Counted from the first letter of the stretch, positions 35,001 through 50,000 are shown. The stretch is DNA of 64,000 nt from Apostichopus japonicus (GCF_037975245.1 NC_092562.1:9341001-9405000), one strand, 5' to 3'. The notes: a model not told the origin generated them from the sequence alone. Program-made: numbers and translations.

Positions 35001-38000
35001 AAGGAAAAAGAAAAAAAGAAAAATGGAGCTAATGAATGACATGAAGAAGACATAAAGAAGCTGGTTGAGCTATTTTTACAAAATTTTACAACTGCAGTTC
35101 ACCTAGGATTACCATATTTAGTTGGTGGAAGTTCCCTCCCTCCCCTCTGAAGGAAAAAGTTGAATTTTAACGTTATGTTTACATTTTTATGTTTGTCAGT
35201 CAATGAATTAGTACATTGTCCTTAAAGAACCACTAGCTGAGAAGTTTCTCCATGGCCTTATTTATGCCAACAAATAGCAATTGTAGCCTGTAATCATGTG
35301 ATGTCTATAACAGCTTGCTGCTTGCTTGCTGCAAATAGTTTACATACAATCTAGGCCCATAGGTAGATCTGCCTATGAAAGTACTGAAGGCCAGTCAAGC
35401 TATGTGCAGTTATTTGCTAAATTATAAAAATATAAACAACTTTTTTTGAGATATTACGCATCTGATGACACACGCTGCCAGAAATTTACAACACATACTT
35501 GTGTATTAAATAATGTAGTAGAAGACAGTGCCATTGTTGAAACTGTGAGTTTTATATGAATGCTAACTTAAAATAACTTGAATTAGTTCTTGTTTCATAT
35601 TGTGCCAATGTTAGGTATGCCACCTTTAGTATGATTCATAGATTTATATGAAACTCTGAACAATGTCTTTAAGTGTTCTTCAGCTATACACAAAAGTTTG
35701 TCAAGGTGAAAGTTGACAGTTTATATCAATCTTAATCTCTAATGGCAAAATCAGATACCGGAAGGGAATGGTTAAGTTTTGCATGTTGTACCCACAAATG
35801 TAAATCTAACTATAAAACAGGAATGGTCAATGGTCACCAAGGATAAATGGGATTAATTGGTCAAAGATGGAAGAGAAAGCTGGCTAAAGGTTCCATAGAG
35901 GCGGGCAGAATCAGTCAACTTCTAGGTGATGAACTAACACCTGGAGGTTGAGACCACTTTTTTAGGGTTGAAAAAGCATTTTAGGTGGTATCCCCCCAAC
36001 ATTTGGAAGTAAACACATTGCCGGTATTTGTGCCTAACTTACTTAAAAAGTTGCACACTAAGGCACCATTTTGTGACTAAGCTCCCTTTATCATACATAA
36101 ATTTCTCTTCCTCCTCCCAGAAGACCCCTCCCCCAGGTTATAACATACCCCACTGGAAGGTCGCCAAGATCATGAAGGTGAAATGGGCGCCCATTGAGCA
36201 AAACAGTTTGAATACCAGGGAACTAACATACCAGATATTACTTTGACATTCTTAATATCATTCCTGATGATGGAATATGTTTATTCTCCCTTAATGGTCA
36301 CTTTTAGCAAATGTAAAAGTAAAAAAATTGTTAGTTTGAAGCCAGACAAAGGTTTACAAATTGATGACCTTACTTTAACCTCAAACTGGTCTTCTTTCTT
36401 AGAGTACTGTGCAATCGCAGAATACAGCTGGCAAAGACATCTCCTGAAGACCTTACTCTGAAAACATCTGAAATATGGAGAGAAATAGTTATACTTATCA
36501 CAGAGAGAAAGAGAGAGATAGAGAAAATAATCTTTTTGATTGTTCATTTTGACATATTGATATCATCTATACCTATTTTAGCTCTGTATTTTAAATAGTA
36601 CATCAACAAAGCCTGAAACTACAAAGAGGTTATCGCTTTTGCCATGAATAAAGTGAGCAAACTAAATTCTACCTTTATCGTATCGTTTTTGCCAAATAGA
36701 TACAAGACTTCAGAATTTAAGAAAAATATGGGAAGACTTTTGACCGGATTTATATTTACTTGCATATATAGCTTTTATACTCAAAATGAGCTTTGCTTTT
36801 GTTTAATATGGCTATTGTTGTTTATGGAAGCTAGCTCTCATTAAATGTGACTCTTGAAGCTGAAAGAAACCTCTAAATGCTGTTGCAAAGGAATTAATTA
36901 AAAAGAAATTGTATCTTCCATTCGATAACCATGGACTGTTAGCTCAGTGGTTAACACCGGTGCCTTCCAATCATAAGGTCTCCGGTTCGAGTCACTCCAA
37001 GATTAATGCATGTTGTCCAGTTACAGAGTTGTTGACAATTTGACAATTCATAATCATGGACGTTAAATATGAATCTAAGAGACTGACTTCGGTCAGCTTG
37101 CGGCTTTGATAAGCCAATGAGGCTTCTTCGCAAGTTCCTGCTTGCAGGAGGATCTAAAATACATACATATATATACATACATGCTGATGCTTCAACTTGT
37201 TTCTCACTTTTGTTGATTGATTCTTCTTCTGTTCTACGATCTGTCTTAACATGTCCCTTCCCCAGCCCTAGTAATATGAACTGATATAGAATCAAACTTT
37301 TAAATGGATACCTGTCATCTCCCTCATTGTTCCTGACGAGAATCCATAATTTCTGATACTGCTGTGAGAGGGAGTTGATGTTTCTCGTGAGGGCTTCGAT
37401 TCTCAGTACGTCTTGATGGGTGATGTTCATGACACCTGTCAATACGTCTATAGTGATATCTGCTTGTACACCATGGCCCTTCAAATTTACAAAGTTTCGC
37501 TCAAGGATTGTGATATCATATCTAATAGGAAGAAATGCAATTAATGTGTGGGAAAGGTATAATCTATACTACCAGTGGGGTACCTTGATATAAACTTTCC
37601 TGGTACAGAATCGGTGACAAAGGTCACTACTGCAGATACTGACATAAAACAGGAAGGGAAAAGTCGATTTCTAATATGTTTACTCACTTAAGGCTAAAAG
37701 TCCATATGCAATATTGTTTGTTGGTTGCTCTCAGAAATGTAATTATCTGAATAGGAACACATATCAGAGACTACATGCAACCAGTGAACATACAAGAAAA
37801 ATATAAAGTAGGAGGTTAATCAATGGTCTACCGTGCATTTATTGCAGGATAATGAAAGAACAGGGGTATAACGCAAGCAAAAGAGGGCTTCGGCCAAGTG
37901 CATCCAGCAATAACCGTCATTAACGCTGTTAATTCATACAAAGCACTAAATAAACAATTTTCAGCTAAGAATGTCACAATATTAAAGAAATTTAAACCGA

Positions 38001-41000
38001 AAATAACCAACACAATGGTCTCAAAACCCTACTCTGTAGTTCTTTACTTTTTATTATAGCTCAACCTCTCAAACAATGTAAATGTGCTCATAAAATAACA
38101 AAAATGACTGTAATAGGACATGTATATAGTACATTGAACAACACTATGTTATACAATGAAGCTAGAAGGATATGATGCAAATCATACTGCACCTGCAGTT
38201 GTCATAGCAACATGTACTGACAGCAGTACAGTACACCGACTTAACAGTCACTGACGTGTTCTGTGCATACATACTGACGACACTGTATGTCCTATGCTAT
38301 AGTTAGTGTTTAATTGAGCTGTTACGCCAAATATGTGAACAGTTCCAACAAGCTCTAGAGTTCTCCCAAGCAAACAGCTAAACCTTGTAGTTTAAGCAGC
38401 TTTAGCATGGAAGGTTTTTTGATCTGACAGATATGTGTGAATCAGGATGAAAAACATTTACTTTCTTTTGGATAATGGCAGTAGGCTGAAAGTTTCTTTC
38501 CTCAGAAATTTTGGTAATCATTTTGCCAAGGGGTGTTTACACTGAGGAGACTCTTGCCATGCCTGTATGATACTTGATCTGATTGGTCTCCTTTGAATTT
38601 AGCTTAGGCATCTAGCTGGGATTGAGATAAAACTTGCTGAGATGCAAGGTGTTGTTCATATACCAGTGAGCTTACTGTGCATTATCCATCTAGGTTAATG
38701 CACGGTCAGCTGACCACAACGGACCAATCAGATTTGAGAGTTTTTAGCAAGTATGAATGAATGTCAATTAATATATGTCATTGCTATCAAAGAATCTTAG
38801 GTGATATAAAATAATATATAGTATCAAAGATACTATGCCACTTCCAATTAGTACAACTGATTACATCTATTTTGTTACTGAAGAGGGGGGAGTTTATAAT
38901 GCTTTAATTTACATACATAAATAAATCAAAACTGCACTTTCTGATAGGTATTGCTTGCATATTCCAGTCAACACTTACTTTTCTTATTTTTATTATCATT
39001 CCATCAATAGTCCACACAATTTACAATTCATAATAACATATACATTATGACCATTAGTCAAAATTATCAACAACAACAAATAAATCATTAAACCTCAAGT
39101 AAAGATTTCCGTGGCAGTTATGCCATCTGATATCAAATGCATGTTGTTTACAATTAGTTTTATACATAAACTTTTCTTTTAGATAAAAATTCTTGAAATC
39201 AATTTAGCTAAAGGAAGGTTTCTCATATTTAACCTTACTTTTGTAAACACAAAATTTCAGAACCAGAAGGATGTTATTAAACACATAGTCTTTTTACAAA
39301 TAATTTCCAAACAGAACAAGCTCTTAACACTTACTTTGACTCCAGCAGGCATAGCAGTTCTGAATCTTCTGTAATCTTGGAGGAGCAGAGTACTTTCAAT
39401 GATACCTTAGGATCAGCAGCTTGTGATTGCAGCAAATCTGAGGAAGGGAAAAGACAAACCCCTCCAAAATGAGATGGGAAAAAACAAACAATGGGAGCCT
39501 CGCTTTGGCTAAGCTTGTTAAAAGCTCTATTTCACTTGTATCAGCAGATACATTAAGTCTACTTAATGGTAACTTCAAAAAATTTCTAAATCTGATGATA
39601 TTTGATAAAGTGGTACCATATAAAAATGGCATATAACAATGGCATATTGCCATCAACAAAGGTTATTTTTAGATTCATTGTTAGTTACAAACTTTTTGTT
39701 ATTGTTATCAGTACCATGTCAAGACTATATTCACGACCATACCAGGGCACATTTATTGATGAAGTACTTTGTCACCGATATAAGCACCAACCTGGATTAT
39801 CCCCTCACCCCTCTCCAAACAAACAACAACAAAAAGACAAAAAAAAAATGGAAAAATACCTGATAGCAACTACACTCTACCATACTAACATTCATAAATG
39901 TGTGTCCACACAAATATAAGATCACCATCTTGTTAACATAATGATAGCAGGCAACATCAGATCCTGACTGGCAAGATGATATTACATCGCTTGATTGTCA
40001 ATATATTATTTTAATATGTATCAATCCCACCCCATCCCTCAATCACCTTCTTTCTTTCTTCCTTAACTCCTTTTTTCTTTCCTCCATATTTTCTCTTTCC
40101 TGTAAGACCCTAAAGTTAGTTTATATCGTTGGCAACTGTCGTCAGCTAATACTAGGATATTAACAATTACAGGCGATCTTCACAAGGCATTTTTAAGTAT
40201 GTAAAAGATCTAAATGTCAGCTTGCAAATATCTCTCAAAGTACTTTTCTGGAATTTGTGATCTCTCAAATTGTTCCCAGACAATGATGATTCTGAAATAG
40301 ACAATGAGTGCTTATTGCAATTTGAACAGTTTTTTAATTTCGAGCTGTACTAAATCAACACCCTTGGGTGGCCTGCAAGGCACCATATACTTACCCTACC
40401 CAGCTAGTGTTCAGAGGCCCTTTGACCCTGGTAGCCCCTTCATCTTGAGGACCCTAGGCACTTACCTCATCTGCCCATCGGATAAACTGTCTCTGCTTTC
40501 GAGCATATTTGGCTTTGATAATTGGTTTCGATAAGCCAATGAGGCTTCTTCGCGAGTTCCTGCTTGCAGGAGGATCTAAAATACATACATACTTGGAACT
40601 TTTATCTCATGACCTTTCGCATATCGATAATGTCCAATTACCTAACTGTTTCTTCTTATGTCATTTCAATAATGTGTTTTACCTGACTTTTCTGTCTCTT
40701 CCACTTTTGGCTGAGTTGTTGGCCTGTGTTCGATCTTAAGACCAAGATGGCGGATGTTCTGCCTGATACAGAGGTTCTGCCAAATGGACAGACCCTCTTC
40801 AAACGCATACTCCACCACCAATGAAAACTGAGCCCACATGAAATCCTGGTCAATCTGTGTTGATACTACTATTACACAGTTGTGTGAGTCCAGGGCCTTG
40901 GTTGTTATGATGGGAGAGGCCGGTACTGTCGGTTCTAGAGACAATGCTCTCAATCCTACAAGAGAATAAAAACATTGATACAACTATTACACAGTTGTGG

Positions 41001-44000
41001 GAGTCCAGGGCCTTGGATGTTATGACGGGAGAGGTCGGTACTGTCGGTTCTAGAGACAATGCTCTCAATCCTACAAGAGAATAAAAACATTGATACAACT
41101 ATTACACAGTTGTGGGAGTCCAGGGCCTTGGATGTTATGATGGGAGAGGCTTGAAACAGAAACTAGATTGTGGCAGCACGATCTGCTAGGGAATACTTAA
41201 ACTGATGTCACAAATGCTATGTTAAGTTGCTACACTGGAGATTGATTGTGCAAAACAGAACATTTACAGGATTACAGGGCAACTTATAATGCTAGTTAAT
41301 GTATACTATGTAAACCAAAGGATGAGCAAGGGTTTATGTGATGTCATACCTTCAAATGAGTTTAATTCAGTAATGATGCTGTTTGCTAAGCAAGGAGCGT
41401 TCTTCTTGAGTATGACTAGAATCTGTGGAAAAGATGTAAAAGTTAATGCTGAATTAGACTTTTAATTAGTCAAGAAGAAGGTAAAACATGTCAAGTTCTA
41501 TATGGCAATCAACTTTTAGACATACTAACTTCACGATCAGACTGGTATATATCATCATATCCTTCCCTTCTCTTCTACTTGGAGTTTAATAGACATTCAA
41601 AAATGCATGATTCATATTAAATGATTGTGTCTTCGACGTAAAAGAGTGACTTTGTACAATGTCCACCTTCAACGGCCAAAGACATTTAATTAATCAAGAA
41701 AATAAAAAGTGAAATATTAAGTCAGGTTCTTTATGGCAATCAACATTCAGACATACTATACTTCATTTTATTTTTTTCACAACATGCATTTTAATGTTTA
41801 CAAATAAATAACATGAAGTAGTAGTGAAGAATACATGAAGTGAAGGAAGTGGAACAATAAACCCTTGCGGGCTTGACGGGATAGTCCGCTCCCTTAAAAA
41901 CATAAACCCATGTGGGCTTGATGTGGTGCTCCGCTCCCTACAAACACAGAGAAAGAGACCACCAAAGGTACTATAAAGCAAAATTCATAATTACATACAA
42001 CTTCACATCATACTTGTATATATGATATCCTTCACTTCTCTTTCACTTCAAGTTTAATGAAAATTAAAAAATTTATGATCCATATTCAGGGATGTGCTCA
42101 GGAATATTTGAGTGCCGGGCAGATTGTGCGGTAGAGTGATCCACACCCTGGGAGAGGGATCTCATGGGTGGGGCACCCCCTCCCCACTGGACAAATTTTG
42201 CACATGATGTATGCTTAGGTGGTGCTATTTTCCTATTCTGTGCCATGTATTCTCCCAGATTTTGGTTATGGTAAAATTTGTTAATTATAATAAAAAAAGT
42301 GCCGGGCGGAAATGTTTAAAGTACTGTTTGTGCTGGGCGGCATTCAGAACTGCTGGGCGCAGCAGCCCGGTGTTGCCCAGTGTGAGCACATCCCAGCATA
42401 TTTAAATGATTGCGCCTTCGAAGTATAATGTTCACCTTCAACTGCCTTCCGTGTAGTGTTGCGCCGATATTACCAATATCGGTTTTGGCCGATATCCGAT
42501 ATTATCATCCCAATATCGGTCCGATACCGATACCGATATTTTTTAACAGACAAAATAAAGGCAAAATCGTACTTTTAGTCATGCATACATTCACAAATAA
42601 ATCTTCAAGTAAACAACAAAATATGGTGTTTTGTTTTCCTTTTGTCCTAAGTTGAAAAGAATGACTTTTTTCCTGGTTTTGAAAAAGAGAATGGTAATTG
42701 AAACCCAACCGGAATCTTTTTCACAACAGCGCTGCACACGATAATAAAATGGACGCAGTAAATGTGAGCCTTAACATCGTAAACTTACAAGTAGCTACAG
42801 TGTTAACGTATGCTTGCCAAATTGCATATTAATTAGTTTACGAACTGTCGATCACAATGTAAAATTTATAATAAATTTAAAATGACAGTTGCAGGCTACG
42901 TTTCAAATATCAAACTGGAACATTCAGCAAGACTACGTCAAGCATCGTATTCAACCGTGAAACTACCTACCACACAAGTTCAAAGAATAAGTACAACATC
43001 CTTCTTCTAAACACTTTATGTAATGTATTAACGCTTCTACAACGGAATACCAATTGCGCACATTCCTGGAACAACAGGTGAATTTATTAGCGAGCCCCTG
43101 GGAAAACCCGCCATTCGGGGACACGTGACAGCTCACATTTTTCAACACACCTCAAACAGAGGTAAACAATGGTTAGTGGAAAAGTCGAGCCCGAAACGTA
43201 TAGAAATACTGTTGTGTGACGTAGTCTACTTCAACGCAAGATGAATGGCGATTGGTCAGTACAATCTGTTGGAACGTTTCATTTAGACTGGGGTAACAAC
43301 GTTTGACTGTCTATAAATATTTCCCAATCCCCAATGTTGCGCATGCCATGCAACCGTAGTATACCGCCTGTGATAGTAAACTCCGTAGTCGACCCTGACC
43401 TACCCAGTCCGCATCTCTGATACTGGTATTACGTGGGGAAAAAAAATTATTACTGCTGAAATAACACAACTTGCAGTAGCTGCAGTGCTCGCTCCTCCCT
43501 CAAATATGTCATCCGCTTCATTCAAGATTCTTGGCTTATTTACAAACAACTTACAAGGCTAACCAATCAGAGATAATGTAACAAGCAACTTCAAAATGAA
43601 TATTCAGATTGTGACTGACAGTCACCGCTTCGCGCGCCCCATGCATACACGATCCGAAGAGCTAGCTAACTGTACTGAACTGTGCAGTTTTGCATCATGT
43701 CCAAGGTTTTCACGGAGGCCTACGAGAAAATGACAACGAGGTAAATGAATCTGGAGAAACTATCACACAGTAAATACGCGCGTACGCGCGTACCATGTAT
43801 GGAGGGTCACGTGATGTGTTCCAGGGTGGTACTAATATACTACTCTCCCTATTACGCATGATGATTTCACCCAACTAGTACGTAAATGTGTTTGCGTGCT
43901 TAGAGCAGCAGACGACACCCGTTACCTAGCAATAACCGTGCCTGTAGCCTAACGTCATAGCTATATTCCCGTCGAGCAGCATTAGGCTCTGTTCCATGGA

Positions 44001-47000
44001 GAATTCCGTGGTTGCACTGAACTAAACATTTCCCCACATTTCCCATTTCTACATTCACTTATAGCGTGTAGTAATAACGTTAGGCCATATGAGACAAAGC
44101 TTGCCCCTAGAGCTGTATTAATAAGTAAGATTATGTAGAAAGTCTGCCTTCATTCACGAGAATAAGGTTGAACGTTAGCATATTAGCACTATTTCGTAGG
44201 CCTGAAGTACCAGTACCTTCTTATGCCGTTAGTTCCTATGTCCGAACCGACCAATCTTTCACGAAGTCACTAACACTGTTCTCGAACTGCTACAGAGAAA
44301 TATCAGTATAGTACCACCCTGGAACACATCACATGACCCTCCATACATGGTACGCGCGCTCCCAATTGACATGAATCCTCCAGATTCATTTACCTCGTTG
44401 GAAAATGAATGGTTAGTACAGTGTATATATGCTGCACTAATGTTGTGTGTAGGCCAAGGTTCACAAAGGTCATTGGTTATACTCGCGCGCCGTAGACGTG
44501 TTTTAGAGGTTACGGAGGGTCAGGTTTCCATGGATATTAATCGAAAATGAATAAGAGTTTAACTGACGCTAAAGAAATGGATCGTCTTGGGCAGATTAAC
44601 AAATCATTGCAAGTATAAATAAGTAGCTCTGCTGTGAAAAAAAAAGTTCAATATCGGCTTGCTGTTATCGGCAATTAGGCAAAATTTTACCGATACCGAT
44701 ATGCTGCCGATATTGCAAATATCGGCCGATACCGATATTGAAAACGATTATCGGCGCAACACTACTTCCGTGTACTAGTGCCATGTAGTGCATATAATAT
44801 CTCATATTTTGCTTATTTTTTTTTAAAATCTTGATGTTCCTACATGCCAGTACAAAGTAAAACCCTTTATGACTTAACATCATGCAAGCTTTGTACAATC
44901 AGTTTTTTTCATTTTGTGGACAATTTAGTACAATCTGTTATTACCATACTAGACTAATTAAAGAGAGACAATTATTAATGGTACCTAAAAGCAGCTGTTA
45001 CCTTAACCAGGAAAACTGCAGCCAGAACAATGGAATTAGGCATACAAATTGAAAAGGCATACAAATGAAAACATAAAAGTTGATATTAAAATGAGGGTGC
45101 AAAATATTTGTTATTGTTTTATTTAAGAGGTGTATATATGTTTCTATGTTGGAGCAGCCAATAGTTTTCATTCATATAGATCTGTTAGTATGACTGATGA
45201 GTATACTATCCAGTTATATGTGAATATTACATTCCGTGGCTTGGTCAGGATACCACACAGTCATAACCCAACTCTACATGAGAGGCACCATAACATAAAG
45301 TCTCTGATATTAAATTTTCTGCAGTCACCAAAATATTTTCTTACTTTTAGTCAAGTTTTGACTTTTCTCACCTTCAGGTCCAAATCTTCATCAGCTTTCA
45401 GCATTTTCCTTTTAAGCCAGTCGCTGATCTGTTTGGCTAGTTCTGCTATCTTTGGATGCCTCACTGAATTCTCTTCTGCTCTGATCTCAGCTTGAACCAG
45501 ATTGTGCCTCAAGTCATCTAGCGAACCTAACATTCACCAATTATTGAACGGGTAGAGTGTATGACATTACTGACAATAGCCCTGCTATTGTATGGGGCAG
45601 GCGAGTTTCCAGTATAAGGAACGTTGAGAGGTGATTATTTTGATGTAAACATTGAATGGGGATCTACTTCAATAGGATAAATTGTTACTACATGTTGTAC
45701 TCTCAGTAACTAGGCTCTGGCATTTTTCTGCCAGTTTACATTGAAAACATTAAAAAAAAAATGATATCTAAGGTGATTAACAATTATCGGTCAAAGAGTT
45801 GGCATGATTTCCTCACCCAACAAAAGGCCCTGTGTTACTGCTTCAGTCACAGATGTGAATTCTATTTATGATAACACCAATGAGAACTTGATATTAGCCA
45901 GTAGATTTCTTAAACCCTTTCATATTTTAGCAAGTGGGCTAAAATTGTAAAATTCAAGGCCTGATCCATATTGTCACAAATCAAGTGAATCAGCAGAGAT
46001 AAAGGTTGGGTTTATAATACTTAAAATTGCTTTAAAAAAAAAATAAAAACATGTTACACCTCATTTTGGAACAGATATAAACAAAGAAGAAAAATGAAGT
46101 TGCAGCAACTTCAATTTGAACTTGGGGGTTTAACTTTACTATGTATAAATTGATGTACCACAGAGAGATGATGTGTAAGAATTAAGAGGAATGATGTTTT
46201 ATTAGGATTAAAATAAATAGTGCCTTACTAACTCTAAAATGTAGGCAGGGGGGGGGGATTGTTGAAATGTTACAAGACAATGGCCATATTAACTCACGTA
46301 TTGAGATTGATACATTAATGATTAAATACTGGTATCAATGTTACTGGTGACATCTACAACCTACCTGCAGTTTCCAGAGCTTATATCCCAGAATTTTGGA
46401 CGTAGACTTAAAAGATTAGTTTGTAGAAGTTTTTTGGACATGGACAATTTGATGTGGGAGACAACATGATTGGGAGGGGGGCACATGCCCTTCCCCCATG
46501 CTCCCCTTACCACAGTTCTTGCAAACTGTAGCCTTGATCAGATAATCAGTAAACGATTGGTTAACATGTCCCTCACTTATCTAACAGTTGATCTCTCCAT
46601 GTCAGGACAACTTGGTATTTTTATTACTTTTTCGCTGTTCTCTTTATGGTTAGAATCATTCATGTTTAAAAGGAACTACAAAGGATAACAAAACTCTTGT
46701 TTGCCCACATCCCCAGGACATTAATTCTGACTCGGGAAACAGCTGAGAATGTTAACTGGTAAATACCTTGAATAATAGAATGATACTTATGTAGCATAGC
46801 GGTCAATCCAGTCACAGCTGTGGTAAGGTCACATTGCAAGGCAGCTTCAGAAGTGGACAGGCAAATATATAGTTGTGTAAGGCTCTGCAGTTTTATCTTG
46901 CTAGCCTCTGAAAGGGACCAGATTAGTAGAAACAAAAAAGAGTTCAATGAGTTTCTTATCCAAATTATATATAGAGGAATTTAAGCCTAGACCAGTGACC

Positions 47001-50000
47001 TATAGATTTTCCATTGCTCATATTTTATCATTTATATTTAAAAATGGTTTCCTAACCTATAACACAAAAGTGGAGGAGGGCTGAAAAAGCTATAACTGTT
47101 TTGATTTATAAAGCCCCCATGCATAGAGCAATACTCTGAGCAATACTCTGGTTCCAACACCTCTTATCACAAGTTGTAGCCTTGCATTACAATAATTGCC
47201 TCAAGTAGCAGATATTTAACCCCATAGCTCATTATGCTTGGGATATCATGGTTGTATGCCACTATATGCCAGTATCACTACTTTTACCACTATAAAATAA
47301 TATCTGGCATCTCTGAATCATTTCCCAAGAACTCTTTGTCCACACTAGACCTCTATATAGTCAAACATTTTCTTTTTCACTATCAATGTCAGCGAGGGCC
47401 TGATATTGCTACACAGCATCCCCCTTCCCCTATCACTTCCCCTAACCAAACAACTTTTGCTATCTACTAGCCTCTATATCATTGTTTTCTGTGGGTGCTT
47501 CTTGATCATGGCGTAGAATTTGAATTTGATGTACTGACCTCTTTTCACTGCTTCTCTGGGACCTTCACATTCTTGCTTGATGAGAGAGCGAACCACATCT
47601 GGCTTCAAGCATCGGAAGGTGTAAGATGAAGGCACATGTCCATCAATTTGTAGCTGTTTGAGGATGGGATGGCCATACTGCTCTATGACATCAACCACTG
47701 CTTGGTAACCAGCTGAAGTAAAAAGGAATCCAAGTAATTGGAGAGAGATCTTTCACAGCAGCTGCCCCCATGGTTTGGAACAGTCTTCCAGGAAATATCC
47801 ATTCTTAAACTAATATTAATCATTATAAAAGGGACTTGAAAACACATATTTTTAAAGGTTTAATATGAACACTTTATACTTGTAATGTAATGTAAATATT
47901 TGCTCTTATGTTTTAATTATTCCTTTTTATTCTTTTGTATTGCTATGTTTAGTTACCTGGTGCAATTGTTTGTATTGATTGATATCTTTTAGGTATTTAT
48001 TTCTGTACAGCGCTTTGAGATTTTATTGGAAAGCGCTTTATAAATAGCACATAATATTATTATTATTTACATCAAAGAAGTAACAGTGAGACACATGATA
48101 TGAAAAATAGTGATGTATTGTAAGAATGAGAAGAAAAGAGTAGGATCAAGGCGATGAAAAGTGGAAACAATTAAATTATATGATAAAATATCTCAATGAG
48201 GTAAGAATCTCAGAAGGAGACAGTGAACAAAGTATCAAAGTTTGATGATCACTGGTGTCTATTTCGTCTGTGTGTATATTACTAGCATATTGAGGTTAAC
48301 TTGAAGTAACTGCTAATACAGTTGACTTTTAATGCTACTGATTTTATTTTCGTAATGCAAGCGCACTTTCTGACTAAATATCAGTCAATATAGGACTGCA
48401 CTGTTCTATCTCACCATACAATGCTGCATTGAGTTGCTTGCTAACATAATAACTTCTTGACAACAACAAATCCAATTCCAGATCTTTATAAACAAGATTT
48501 TTATCAATTTACTTTCTATGAGGGCCAGTAAAAATAAAATGCATTGGTTGGAGCAGAGTGCCAGACAGAATCATTTACCTTACTTTAAGTACATGTGCCA
48601 GTAAAACTATCATTAATGTTTTCGTTTGGCAATCCATTGTAAATGATCACACTTTGTTTTTCAACACGAGTATCAGACTATTTTCGGATTTTGAAACATG
48701 GATCACAACAAGAATGAAACAAACAGACAATGTGTTTTGTACTCAAGTCTTGCCTGGATGAGAGATTGTCTTGCAGACTCAGCCCATGTCTGCAAGTATC
48801 ATCTGGTGTTTAACTGCCAAATCTTAGCATTTAGAACCATCATTTTATAGTTCCTCTAGGTTGTGGCACTAGTAAATGTAGGCTTCAGAATACTCATAAA
48901 TGTAATGAAAGTGTTATATATGTAGTATACCAAAGACCATTGATAAAACTGGATTAAACGTTGCATCTACAGAACAATACTAAGCTATCGACAAGTATAC
49001 AGAACCACATCTGAACATCTCGGGTACAATGTAAATTCAATACCATTGATACTTACCAGGAATCTTGACTGTAATCAGTTTAGTCTTACTTCGTTTCTTC
49101 TTCTTTGACGGTTGGGTCACCTCTTCCGAGGAGAGATTTATCTCTGGAGTTAGCTTTGCATCTTGACTTATTTCAGGATCAGGCAAAGTCCCATGGATGT
49201 ATTCATCCATAGTAGATGAATCTGTAATATTTTTTGAAAGAAATACATAACAATATTTACTGACTGACATAAAAACGTAATATTTATTGAAAGAAATACA
49301 TAACAATATTTACTGACTGATATCAAAACAATATTGAACGCAAAAGAATGAACTTAATTCATTTCAGTTAGACTGGTTAGAGCGATAATTGTCAACATTG
49401 AAGTAGAAATGGTCAGCCTAAAGTATTCATCTACCACAGATGTATTCACAAGGGCAAGCATAGTGTGAACTGCATTTTGAGCAGGTGTGAAAGTGCTGGA
49501 GATAAAAGTACAACACTCTTCCTTCTGTATTCATCTATCATAGACGAATACACAATTCAAGCCTAAGGATGGCCACACAAGAAAAATAAAAGGTTCAATT
49601 AAACCTCCAATGGCAAAGTACCAGATATCTCCTTTATGTGGAAGGCAGGTTTCTTTTCTGGGGTAGGTGCGGTTGGGAGGGGGGAGGGGGGAGTGGGTTT
49701 GTTTGGGAATGGCCTCAATCTACTAAACATTTACCCTACTACAGTAGTAGAATTCACAAATCTAAGAATAGGAAAATTTAACCTATATTACAAAAGAATA
49801 CTATGTCTAAGGAAAGACATGTTCAATTACTCCACAGCAAAGGCATTTGATCGTATTTCGATAGTAGAGCTGGTGTTTTCTGTCAGGTAGATGAAACAAA
49901 ACAACTATTAACATCCTTGTTTTCAGTTTACATTTTGTTATTAAAATGTTTCTTCTTGATAAAAAATTATTTAGCTGCACATACACTCTTCAGAATAAAT

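Larger units (their letters stand above)
41423..45371 (-). other. SHOC1 intron 16, transposon nest
   Basis: A 3.9 kb intron almost half of which is mobile-element sequence: LINE tail, 308-bp TIR element, 2.3 kb hAT-like element and its nested element. Nothing exon-like was found. Much of the remainder is AT-rich. Confidence 0.7.

Noticed and set aside
36456-36457. Acceptor TTTCAG|AGT for SHOC1 exon 21
   Set aside because: It would put the exon out of phase with the preceding donor. The AG two bases further on keeps the frame.
36932-37005. A functional tRNA gene
   Set aside because: A and B boxes are present, but the cloverleaf is not convincing and the same head with a fixed downstream body occurs several times, so it is a SINE.
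41040-41098. Using the upstream duplicated acceptor for SHOC1 exon 18
   Set aside because: It shifts the frame and meets stops after the first unit, so it is listed as a decoy rather than as an exon.
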